Part shown: positions 1 to 5,028 of the stretch, piece after piece
How positions within the stretch are numbered: the stretch's first letter is position 1
How the letters are laid out: each line of letters starts with the position of its first letter
NCBI GenBank assembly: GCA_029267645.1
Contig: JAJUIM010000147.1
Span: 1-5,395 of the forward strand
Length of the DNA stretch: 5,395 bases
Direction of reading: 5' to 3'
Source of the DNA: Microbacterium sp.
GTDB taxonomy: Bacteria > Actinomycetota > Actinomycetes > Actinomycetales > Microbacteriaceae
The notes under the pieces: generated by a model
The model's input: the letters and a program-made list of their open reading frames with translations, nothing else
Database searches by the model: none
Told to the model about the DNA's origin: nothing
Translations under genes and position numbers: made by a program

Positions 1-332
1 CGCTCGAAGTCGTCATCGCTCAGCTCGAGCTGTCGCACGGTGAACACGACCTCCGCGCCTTCCGGGTGGGCGAGCACCCGCAGCGGATTGTCGACAGCCT
101 CGCCCGACGGCAGCGTGACCACGTGATCGAGCACGCCGAACGCGTTGTGAGGAACGAACCGCACCGTGACTTCGCCCATGGGCGACTGCGCCACGAGGTC
201 GTCGCCCCGCACCTCGACGTCCGCCTGCGCGAGGCCAGCCGCCCAGCGCGGCAGATTCCGAGGATCCGCCGCGAACGCGTAGACCGTGCGCGGATCCGCC
301 GCGATGACGACGCTCACATGACGAGAGTTCAC
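1..332 (-). CDS. SRPBCC family protein (START/polyketide-cyclase-like fold), 3' end outside window
   Basis: This gene begins at a GTG (332-330) and is open for 110 codons to the window edge, so its C-terminus is missing. The N-terminus MNSRHVSVVIAADPRTVYAF followed by a DPRNLPRWAAGL segment is typical of SRPBCC proteins: a first beta strand, then the helix carrying the pattern 'VY.FA.DP.NLP.WA'. Later parts read SPMGEVTVRF and FGVLDHVVTLPSG, which I recognise from small actinobacterial SRPBCC proteins. The fold forms a deep hydrophobic ligand pocket; the ligand here is unknown and no catalytic residue can be assigned. The start overlaps the stop of the upstream gene as GTGA (4 bases), which points to translational coupling. 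A second in-frame GTG at 317-315 is possible but would lose the first strand's lead-in. Family assignment is fairly sure; function is not. Confidence 0.8.
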   Translation of the reverse strand, partial: MNSRHVSVVIAADPRTVYAFAADPRNLPRWAAGLAQADVEVRGDDLVAQSPMGEVTVRFVPHNAFGVLDHVVTLPSGEAVDNPLRVLAHPEGAEVVFTVRQLELSDDDFE

Positions 333-1009
333 GAGTCGTCTCGAGGAAGTCTCACGACGAGCTGCACGTTCTCGAGCACGACGCGGTTCTCCCAGTCGCC
401 GTCCCACACCGCGTCGACGCCCTCGGCGCGTGCCGCGGCGACGAGCTCACCCGACACCGCCTCGCACGCGTTGCGGTACTCGTCCATGTCGATCTCGGGC
501 TCGCCGAACACGCCGCGCGGGCGGGGCTCGACGAAGCCCTCCGTGCCGACGTGCGCGTCGCCCGTCTGCAGCGCGAGCTGCACCGCCTGCGCTTCGGTGA
601 GGAACACGGCGCCCCGCAGATCCTCGAGTCGGTGCGGCTCGAGCGCGTCGACCGCCTCGGCGTCGGAATCGGCCTGCAGCGCCCACTCGGCCGCGATGCC
701 GGCGGCGCGAAGGCGGGATGCGATGCGCTCGAGCGGCCAGCCCTCCGCGGGCCACTCCGCCTGCTGCGCAAGACGCGCCGCCCACAGCGCGCGGCCGAGC
801 TCGGCGAATCCGCCGGAGGCCTCGGGCGCCTGCGGAATCACGTCGGAGTCGGCCAGCGCCTGCAGCGAGGTCGCAAGCGTCTCGGCGCTCTCACCCGGAC
901 GCGGGACGAGCAGGTGGGGCCAGATGCCGTCGACGGTCTCGAGCCCGAAGACGTCGACGGCCGACCGGCCGTCGGAGAGGAGGATGTCGGGCCGCGCGTT
1001 CGGATCCAT
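329..1009 (-). CDS. Hypothetical protein, 226 aa, unrecognised family
   Basis: The reading frame starts at ATG (1009-1007), ends in TGA (331-329), and shows the G/C-rich third positions expected of a real gene here. The protein is acidic, rich in Ala and Glu, has no signal peptide or membrane segment, and looks cytoplasmic. It is probably alpha/beta: the middle (about residues 65-150) is mostly helical, and the C-terminus has a segment ending in VDAVWDGDWENRVVLENVQL, which looks like a strand-turn-strand. That end faintly recalls actinobacterial DUF6891-type proteins, but this is from memory and weak. It lies 53 bases after the lipoprotein gene and overlaps the SRPBCC gene by 4 bases, so it is probably co-transcribed with the latter. 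There is no clear Shine-Dalgarno sequence; a GATAAT box 8 bases before the ATG suggests leaderless expression. Confidence 0.7.
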   Translation of the reverse strand: MDPNARPDILLSDGRSAVDVFGLETVDGIWPHLLVPRPGESAETLATSLQALADSDVIPQAPEASGGFAELGRALWAARLAQQAEWPAEGWPLERIASRLRAAGIAAEWALQADSDAEAVDALEPHRLEDLRGAVFLTEAQAVQLALQTGDAHVGTEGFVEPRPRGVFGEPEIDMDEYRNACEAVSGELVAAARAEGVDAVWDGDWENRVVLENVQLVVRLPRDDS

Positions 1010-1017
1010 GTCGCGAG

Positions 1018-1023
1018 ATTATC
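1018..1023 (-). promoter_or_regulatory. Possible -10 box of a leaderless promoter
   Basis: On the minus strand the hexamer GATAAT (1023-1018) stands 8 bases before the ATG of the 226-residue gene, where no Shine-Dalgarno sequence is visible. It matches TATAAT at five of six positions in otherwise very GC-rich DNA. Leaderless mRNAs are common in actinobacteria and place the -10 box this close to the start codon. No convincing -35 element is seen about 17 bases further upstream, so the call rests on one hexamer and its position. Confidence 0.3.
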
Positions 1024-1062
1024 AGCGCACGCGGCGCGCGGCGCGGGGTGGAGCGAGACGCG

Positions 1063-1431
1063 TCAGTCGCAGAAGGTCTGCACCGAGTCGCGCGCCTGCT
1101 CGACGGCCTCGATCGTCTCGGGAGCCTGCAGGTTCGTCGCGTCGGCGAGCCGGTCGGCGTTCTGGCCGATCAGGTCGCCGATCTCGCCGCCCACCTTGTC
1201 GGCGACCCCCTCAAGCGTGGCGACGAGGTCGTCGCGGGCCTGGTCGACCTGCTCCTCGGTCGCGTCGCCCTGTTCGAGCAGCGCCTGGTACTGCGAGTAG
1301 GCGTCGTCGGCGGTCGAGCAGATCTCGCCGACGGGGATGCCCACCGCCTCTCCCGCGGCCTGCGTGATCTGCGAGCAGCCGGCGAGCAGGCCGACCGAGA
1401 GGACGGGGACGAGAAGGGTGAGGCGACGCAT
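1063..1431 (-). CDS. Small secreted lipoprotein, 122 aa, unknown function
   Basis: The N-terminus is a lipoprotein signal peptide: MRRL, a hydrophobic core, then the lipobox L16-A17-G18-C19. After lipidation at Cys19 and cleavage by signal peptidase II, the protein should be anchored on the outer face of the cytoplasmic membrane. The mature part is about 104 residues, acidic and largely helical, with two further cysteines (Cys38 and Cys121, next to the last residue) that could form a disulfide joining its ends. No enzymatic motif is visible. I chose ATG at 1431-1429, which gives a standard-length signal peptide. An in-frame GTG at 1452-1450 would add seven residues, but it sits at the edge of a strong hairpin. 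Neither start has a good Shine-Dalgarno sequence. It is first in the minus-strand group that continues with the 226-residue protein. It could be a small-solute or cell-wall accessory protein, but nothing in the sequence decides this. Confidence 0.8.
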   Translation of the reverse strand: MRRLTLLVPVLSVGLLAGCSQITQAAGEAVGIPVGEICSTADDAYSQYQALLEQGDATEEQVDQARDDLVATLEGVADKVGGEIGDLIGQNADRLADATNLQAPETIEAVEQARDSVQTFCD

Positions 1432-1451
1432 GCGGAGACGGTAGCCCGGCA

Positions 1452-1473
1452 CGCTGAGGCTTCGCCGTCAGCG
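1452..1473. other. Strong short hairpin between lipoprotein gene and M20 remnant
   Basis: The sequence folds as CGCTGA-GGC, loop TTC, GCC-(bulged G)-TCAGCG: nine base pairs closed by a three-base loop with one bulge. It lies 21-42 bases before the favoured ATG of the minus-strand lipoprotein and at the left border of the degraded M20 gene. No T-run follows on either strand, so it is not a classical intrinsic terminator. It could be 5'-leader structure of the lipoprotein mRNA or a leftover of the rearrangement that removed the front of the M20 gene. Confidence 0.4.
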
Positions 1474-1536
1474 CCGTATGCGGATCCACAACGCGGTGAT
1501 TGGATGGGGGAAGGGGCGCGCCGCCCCGGGGCGCCC

Positions 1537-2283
1537 GCGCAGCACGTCCTGCCCGTACCCGGCGGGGTACGTGGGCGTGCGGGAGGGATCCGTCCTGTCG
1601 GCCGCCGACAGCTTCCGCATCACGCTGTTCGGCCGCGGAGGGCACGGATCCATGCCGCAGGCGACCGTGGATCCCGTCGTACTCGCCGCCATGTGCGTGG
1701 TCCGCCTGCAGACGATCGTGTCGCGAGAGATCGCTGCGACGACACCGGCAGTCGTGACGGTCGGCAAGATCGCGGCGGGCACGGGGCCGAACATCATCCC
1801 TGACACGGCGACGGTCGAGCTCAACGTGCGCACGTACGACGAGCAGACGCGCACGCGGCTGCTCGACGCGATCCGTCGATGCGTCGATGCGGAGGCCGAG
1901 GCGTCGGGATCCCCGCGCGCGCCTCTCATCGAGCACCTCACCGAGTTTCCGCCGACCGTCAACGACGCGGAGGTCGTGCGTCGCCTGCGCTCGGCGTTCG
2001 CGGCGCGGTTCGGCGACGACCTGCACACGCTCGATCTGCAGACGGCGAGCGAGGACTTCAGTCGGATCCCCGATGCCTGGAACACGCCCTACGCGTACTG
2101 GGGCGTCGGCGGAACGGATCCGGCAGCCTACGCGGAGGCCGAGGAGCGCGGCACGGTCGGGCAGGACATCCCAGTGAACCACTCCCCGGGTTCGCGCCCG
2201 TTATCCAGCCGACGCTCGACGCGGCGGTGACGACGCTCGTCACCGCCGCGCTCGAGTGGTTGGGATCCGCGGACGACCGCTGA
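1537..2283 (+). pseudogene. M20-family amidohydrolase/peptidase remnant (hippurate-hydrolase-like), N-terminally truncated and frameshifted
   Basis: The central frame is clearly M20 amidohydrolase: AGYVGVREGS, then SAADSFRI, the lid-domain motif GRGGHGSMPQATVDP, RLQTIVSRE, an NIIPDTATVELN segment, the active-site motif TASEDFS and the metal-ligand region IPVNHSP. Intact members are metal-dependent hydrolases of N-acyl amino acids or short peptides, roughly 400 residues long. Here the whole N-terminal half, with the first metal ligands (GHD.H and EE motifs), is absent; the lipoprotein gene and a hairpin lie where it should be. Two frame changes remain. AQHVLP (1537-1554) is in another frame from the following YPAGYVG, with G1555 extra. 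After NHSP (2177-2188) the tail FAPVIQPTL to the TGA at 2281-2283 continues in yet another frame, as if one base were lost near 2186-2190. An ATG at 1478 opens a 250-codon frame, but its first 26 codons are not M20-like. Not expected to be an active enzyme. Confidence 0.85.
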
Positions 2284-3795
2284 TCAGATGATCGCGAGCA
2301 CGAAGCTCCACACGCAGATCACCGCGAGCATGCCCAGGCTGTAGAGGATCGACGCGCGCAGGATCTCGCTCTCGCGCCCCGACAGGCCCACGGCGCCGGC
2401 CGCGATCGCGATCGACTGCGGCGAGATGACCTTCGCCGTCGTGCCGCCCGCCGTGTTGGCGCCGACGAGCAGCGCCGGGTCGGCGTGGATTCCCTCTGCC
2501 GTCGCGACCTGCAGCGGCGCGAAGAGCGTGTTGTTGTTCACGACGGAGCCTGTAAGGAACACGCCGATCCAGCCGATGACCGGGGCGATGAGCGGGAACA
2601 CCGGGCCCACCGCGGCGAGCGCGGCGCCCATCGACGACGATCCGCCCGAGAAGTTCGCGATGTTCGCGAGGACCAGGATGATCGCGATGAGCGCGATCGC
2701 CTTCCACAGATCCTTCACCGTGCCGTGCAGCTCGCCGAACAGCTGGCGCGCGGACACCTGCGGCGTCGTGAAGAACGTGACGATGACCGCGAGCAGGATC
2801 GCGGTGCCCGTCGCGCCGAGGATCGCGAACGCCCACGTCGTCTCGACGAGGTTGCCCGATACCGTCGTGATGGCACCCGTGAGGCCCGGAATCGCGACGT
2901 TGATCGTCGTGCCGCCGAGGGCGCCAGTCGAGAAGAGGTTCTTCACGGCCGGAATCGACCACAGCAGGATGAACAGCGTGAGGACGTAGAACGGGCTCCA
3001 GGCGACGACGATCTCCTTGAGCGAGTTCCTCTCGCGCGGCGGGACGGGCGCCCCGCCCTCGCGGAAGACGTTCTTCGGCTTCCAGACCGTGCTGACGGCG
3101 AAGATCGCGACCATGGCCGCGAGGCCGGCGCCGAGGTCGGCGAGCTCCGGGCCCATGAACCACAGCACGCCGGCCTGCACGCCGCTGAAGACGATCGTGA
3201 CGACGAGGGTTGCGGGCAGCGTCTCGCGGAGGCCGCGCCAGCCGTCGATGATCATGACGAGCAGGAACGGGATGAGGAGCGTCAGCGGCTGCAGGATGAG
3301 CACGAGCGAGCGCGAGAGGTCGAGCACGTCCATGCCCGTGACCTGCGCGCCGACGAGCACGGGCACGCCGATCGCGCCGTAGGCGCCGGCCGCGGCGTTC
3401 GCGACGAGCGACAGCATGGCCGCCTTGACGGGCTTGAATCCGAGCTGCACGAGCAGGGCCGCGCAGATGGCGATCGGCACGCCGAATCCGGCGGCGCCCT
3501 CGAGGAACGCGCCGAAGGCGAAGCTGATGAGCAGCACCTGGATGCGCTGATCGGCCGAGATGTTGCTGATGGACGACCGAATGATGTCGAATCGGCCCGA
3601 GACGACGCTCAGGCGATAGAGCCACACCGCCATGACGATGATGTAGGCGATCGGCCAGATGGACGACAGCAGCCCGTACAGTCCCGCGCCGGCGGCAGCC
3701 GTCGCAGGCATGCCGAACACGACGAGGGCGATCACGACCTCGACCACGAGCGCAAGAAGGCCCGCGACGATTCCCGACAGCTTGAAGACCACCAT
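2284..3795 (-). CDS. lctP: L-lactate/glycolate permease, LctP family (main open frame, 503 aa)
   Basis: This is a polytopic membrane protein of the LctP (LldP/GlcA) family, which takes up L-lactate and often D-lactate or glycolate with protons. It has about a dozen hydrophobic segments. Family signatures are FGAFLEGAAGFGVPIAI (residues 94-110), the sequence GSVVNNNTLFAPLQ (416-429), which corresponds to the conserved GSDTSSNALF-type loop in E. coli LldP, and ISPQSIAIA (457-465) near the end. The frame starts at ATG 3795-3793, has no Shine-Dalgarno sequence there and ends in TGA at 2286-2284. Family members are normally about 530-560 residues, and the missing N-terminal 29 residues are readable upstream in a shifted frame (see 3796-3881). 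The gene is therefore either inactivated at its front end or carries a sequencing error; the rest is intact and well conserved. No lactate dehydrogenase or lldR gene is in the window, so the exact substrate is uncertain. It converges on the M20 remnant with no gap. Confidence 0.9.
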   Translation of the reverse strand: MVVFKLSGIVAGLLALVVEVVIALVVFGMPATAAAGAGLYGLLSSIWPIAYIIVMAVWLYRLSVVSGRFDIIRSSISNISADQRIQVLLISFAFGAFLEGAAGFGVPIAICAALLVQLGFKPVKAAMLSLVANAAAGAYGAIGVPVLVGAQVTGMDVLDLSRSLVLILQPLTLLIPFLLVMIIDGWRGLRETLPATLVVTIVFSGVQAGVLWFMGPELADLGAGLAAMVAIFAVSTVWKPKNVFREGGAPVPPRERNSLKEIVVAWSPFYVLTLFILLWSIPAVKNLFSTGALGGTTINVAIPGLTGAITTVSGNLVETTWAFAILGATGTAILLAVIVTFFTTPQVSARQLFGELHGTVKDLWKAIALIAIILVLANIANFSGGSSSMGAALAAVGPVFPLIAPVIGWIGVFLTGSVVNNNTLFAPLQVATAEGIHADPALLVGANTAGGTTAKVISPQSIAIAAGAVGLSGRESEILRASILYSLGMLAVICVWSFVLAII

Positions 3796-3881
3796 GCTGA
3801 GCAGGAAGACGAGGATCGGGCTGGCCGCGACGAGCGCGGAGAGGGGAGGCTGCCGAGTGGGTCAAGGGTCTGGATCCACGT
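3796..3881 (-). other. Displaced N-terminal coding segment of the LctP permease (frameshift, no normal start codon)
   Basis: Reading the minus strand from 3881 gives ACG TGG ATC CAG, then TLDPLGSLP, which is the usual LctP beginning (MW.QT.DPLGSL). This frame runs to 3843. From 3843 onwards the main permease frame reads LSALVAASPILVFLLS straight into the annotated ATG at 3795. Restoring one C to the CCCC run at 3846-3843 would join the two into GSLPLSALVAA and give a protein of about 532 residues. There is also no ATG, GTG or TTG in the front frame between the upstream TGA and TGG. The codon at the right place, six bases after a GAGGA Shine-Dalgarno, is ACG (3881-3879), one base from ATG. The GTG at 3879-3877 is in the main frame but meets TGA after five codons. 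Confidence 0.75.
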
Positions 3882-3893
3882 GAGGTTTCCTCA
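3881..3893 (-). promoter_or_regulatory. Shine-Dalgarno of lctP inside a small hairpin
   Basis: The minus strand reads TGAGG-AAA-CCTCA, a perfect five-base-pair stem with an AAA loop. It contains GAGGA (3892-3888), the ribosome-binding site spaced six bases from the expected lctP start at 3881. The stem would partly hide the site. The stem is short, so a regulatory role is only a suggestion; the ribosome-binding site itself is clear and marks where translation of the ancestral full-length gene began. Confidence 0.5.
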
Positions 3894-3949
3894 GCAGTTC
3901 GTGTTTTCGGTTACACCACGAATCTAGACCCGACCGGGGGTTCCGTATA

Positions 3950-3971
3950 GATACATCGTTGCAACGATACA
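3950..3971. promoter_or_regulatory. Operator-like palindrome upstream of lctP
   Basis: ATCGTTGCAACGAT (3955-3968) is a perfect 14-base palindrome, set between two direct copies of GATACA (3950-3955 and 3966-3971) spaced 16 bases apart. It lies about 70-90 bases ahead of the lctP start in an AT-rich patch, a usual place for a transcription-factor site. GATACA/TGTATC also forms the core of the inverted repeat before the SDR gene. The even-centred palindrome does not fit the GT-N3-AC pattern of FadR-type GntR regulators such as LldR, so the cognate factor is open. Confidence 0.5.
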
Positions 3972-4024
3972 GAAGGTTTTCTGAGTGCGTTGGGACGGTG
4001 CGGGCGTCTCGTGGGCCGCTGCCC

Positions 4025-4079
4025 GTGCGGGAGGAGATCCTCGCTCGGGAGGACCCAGCTCGACCTCCCGCACCTCCCG
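4025..4079. repeat. Two-by-two set of inverted repeats able to form alternative hairpins
   Basis: GTGCGGGAGG (4025-4034) is exactly complementary to CCTCCCGCAC (4064-4073). Between them lies a second CGGGAGG (4046-4052), and after them a second CCTCCCG (4073-4079). Either left copy can pair with either right copy, so the stems are mutually exclusive. The element lies about 110 bases beyond the SDR stop and about 100 bases upstream of the likely lctP promoter. No T-run follows on either strand. It might help end SDR transcription or bind a regulator; its role cannot be read from the sequence. Confidence 0.45.
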
Positions 4080-4121
4080 AACGCGAACGCCCTCCCCTAT
4101 GCACGGACCCCGGCGATGCGA

Positions 4122-4169
4122 CAGCGGCGGCGACCGCACACCGGCGAGGGTGAACGGCCGCCGCCGCTG
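4122..4169 (-). terminator. Possible factor-assisted terminator after the SDR gene
   Basis: CAGCGGCGGC (4122-4131) and GCCGCCGCTG (4160-4169) are perfect inverted arms, extended by one more pair (4132/4159), giving an 11-base-pair GC stem with a 26-base loop. It begins 16 bases after the SDR stop codon on the minus strand. There is no U-tract, so it is not a classical intrinsic terminator, but GC hairpins without U-runs are often proposed as transcript ends in actinobacteria. It could also only protect the mRNA 3' end. Confidence 0.4.
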
Positions 4170-4185
4170 GCGCGGAGCCGCGAGA

Positions 4186-4941
4186 TCAGCGGGTCGTGTA
4201 CCCGCCGTTGGCGAAGATCGTCTGCCCCGTGATCCACCATCCCTCGGTCGCGAGGAAGCGCACGATCGGAGCGATGTCCTCGATCTTCGTCAGCTGACCG
4301 CCCATCCCCTGCGACTTGTGGAACTCGACGCGCTCGGGCGTCTCCTGGCCATAGAAGAACGGCGTGTCCATGGGGCCGGGCGCTACCGCGGTCACCGAGA
4401 TGCCGCGGGTGCCGAACTCCTTCGCAGCGGCACGCGTGAAGTGCTCGACCGGGCTCTTGCCGCCCGCGTAGGTCGAGTAGCCGTCGGTGAACGCCGCGAG
4501 GAGCGCCGTGACGATCGTGATGATCTTGCCGCCGTCTGCCAGACGCTTGCCCGCCTCCTGAATGAAGAAGTACGCAGCCTTGGCGTTGATGTCGAACATC
4601 GAGTCGTACTCCGCCTCGGTCGTGTCGACGATCGGCTTGCGCAGGACCTTGCCCACCGTGTTGACCGCGACATCGAGCGTGCCGATGGCGGCCTCCGCAT
4701 CGGCGAACAGGCGCGCAACGTTCGCGGGGACCGTGAGGTCCGCCTGGAACAGCGCCCCCTTGACGCCCGACGCTTCGACGGCGGCCAGGGTCGCCTCGGC
4801 GTCCGCGCGGCTCGAATCGGAGTTGAAGTGGATCGCGACGTTCGCGCCGGCCTCGGCCGCCTGCCGAGCGATGAGGCCGCCGAGGTTCTTCGCGCCTCCC
4901 GCGATGAGGACGTTCTTGCCAGCGAGCGTGGAATCGACCAT
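4186..4941 (-). CDS. SDR-family NAD(P)-dependent oxidoreductase, 251 aa
   Basis: A classical-length short-chain dehydrogenase/reductase with a Rossmann fold. The nucleotide-binding turn is IAGGAKNLGG (residues 13-22), a variant of TGxxxGxG with Asn at the second glycine. D68 (QADLT) fits the adenine-contacting acid, NTVG (94-97) replaces NNAG, N119 is the structural/catalytic Asn, and Y158 with K162 form YxxxK. PGPMDTP (188-194) follows strand six, and the C-terminus WWITGQTIFANGGYTT is typical of the family. The usual catalytic Ser, 13 residues before Tyr, is Thr145 here, followed by Ala146. The substrate is unknown; relatives reduce or oxidise carbonyl/alcohol groups. I chose ATG 4941-4939 because GGAGG (4951-4947) stands five bases before it and residues 1-12 fit the family; an upstream in-frame ATG at 5001 lies inside the operator-like repeat. 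The inverted repeat upstream suggests a repressor-controlled gene. Confidence 0.9.
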   Translation of the reverse strand: MVDSTLAGKNVLIAGGAKNLGGLIARQAAEAGANVAIHFNSDSSRADAEATLAAVEASGVKGALFQADLTVPANVARLFADAEAAIGTLDVAVNTVGKVLRKPIVDTTEAEYDSMFDINAKAAYFFIQEAGKRLADGGKIITIVTALLAAFTDGYSTYAGGKSPVEHFTRAAAKEFGTRGISVTAVAPGPMDTPFFYGQETPERVEFHKSQGMGGQLTKIEDIAPIVRFLATEGWWITGQTIFANGGYTTR

Positions 4942-4975
4942 GAGTGCCTCCATATCGGTGTTACATGTGAACATA
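4942..4975 (-). promoter_or_regulatory. SDR ribosome-binding site and likely promoter region
   Basis: GGAGG (4951-4947) is a strong Shine-Dalgarno that fixes the SDR start at 4941. Further upstream TATGTT (4975-4970) fits the TAnnnT pattern of a -10 box; its -35 partner would fall inside the inverted repeat at 4977-5003, where no TTGACA-like hexamer is obvious. TGTT (4959-4962) and AACA (4970-4973) form an imperfect dyad with a seven-base spacer around ACATGT. Confidence 0.45.
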
Positions 4976-4976
4976 G

Positions 4977-5003
4977 CAGTGATACAGCGAGAATGTATCA
5001 CTG
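4977..5003. promoter_or_regulatory. Operator-like inverted repeat upstream of the SDR gene
   Basis: CAGTGATACA (4977-4986) and TGTATCACTG (4994-5003) are perfect 10-base inverted arms separated by seven bases, too extended to be likely by chance. The repeat lies 36 bases before the SDR start and overlaps the expected -35 region, the classic place for a repressor site. It is also between the divergent SDR and membrane-protein genes, so it could control both. The symmetry suits dimeric repressors such as TetR, MarR or HxlR families; GTATC/GATAC cores are known for some HxlR-type regulators. No regulator gene is visible in the window. Confidence 0.6.
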
Positions 5004-5028
5004 TGCAACCTCTCGCGACAACCGAGAC

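Larger units (their letters stand above)
3882..4185. other. Gene-free region between lctP and the SDR gene
   Basis: I find no believable gene in these 304 bases; the open frames crossing them lack family resemblance and usable ribosome-binding sites. On the left is the lctP leader and promoter region, AT-richer than the rest (about 3900-3985), with a perfect palindrome. A TAGATT hexamer at 3926-3921 on the minus strand might be a -10 box of lctP, but no matching -35 is evident. The right half is very GC-rich and carries two sets of inverted repeats, at 4025-4079 and 4122-4169, listed separately. Confidence 0.55.

Noticed and set aside
1010..1062. GC-rich repeat-like stretch after the lipoprotein as a terminator
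   Set aside because: The GCG/CGC runs are low-complexity; I cannot find a clean stem with distinct arms and there is no T-run.
66..1367. 433-codon plus-strand frame across the first three genes
   Set aside because: Ser/Arg/Ala-rich low-complexity translation, antisense to three plausible minus-strand genes.
1211..2182. 323-codon minus-strand frame spanning the lipoprotein and the M20 remnant
   Set aside because: It crosses two genes that each have recognisable protein signatures in other frames; its own translation resembles nothing.
2240..3865. 541-codon minus-strand frame overlapping the permease gene
   Set aside because: It is an out-of-frame reading of lctP: Arg-rich, Ala/Pro/His-biased and without family resemblance, whereas the overlapping frame is a clear membrane transporter.
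2485..3927. 480-codon plus-strand frame rich in Asp, Glu and Arg
   Set aside because: The repetitive charged composition is the antisense shadow of a hydrophobic GC-rich gene, not an independent protein.
3862..4104. 80-codon minus-strand frame in the gene-free region
   Set aside because: No ribosome-binding site, no family resemblance, and it runs over the palindrome and promoter region of lctP.
4942..5001. N-terminal extension of the SDR (start at 5001)
   Set aside because: The extra 20 residues fall over the operator-like repeat and promoter, while ATG 4941 has a strong GGAGG and fits the family's N-terminus.
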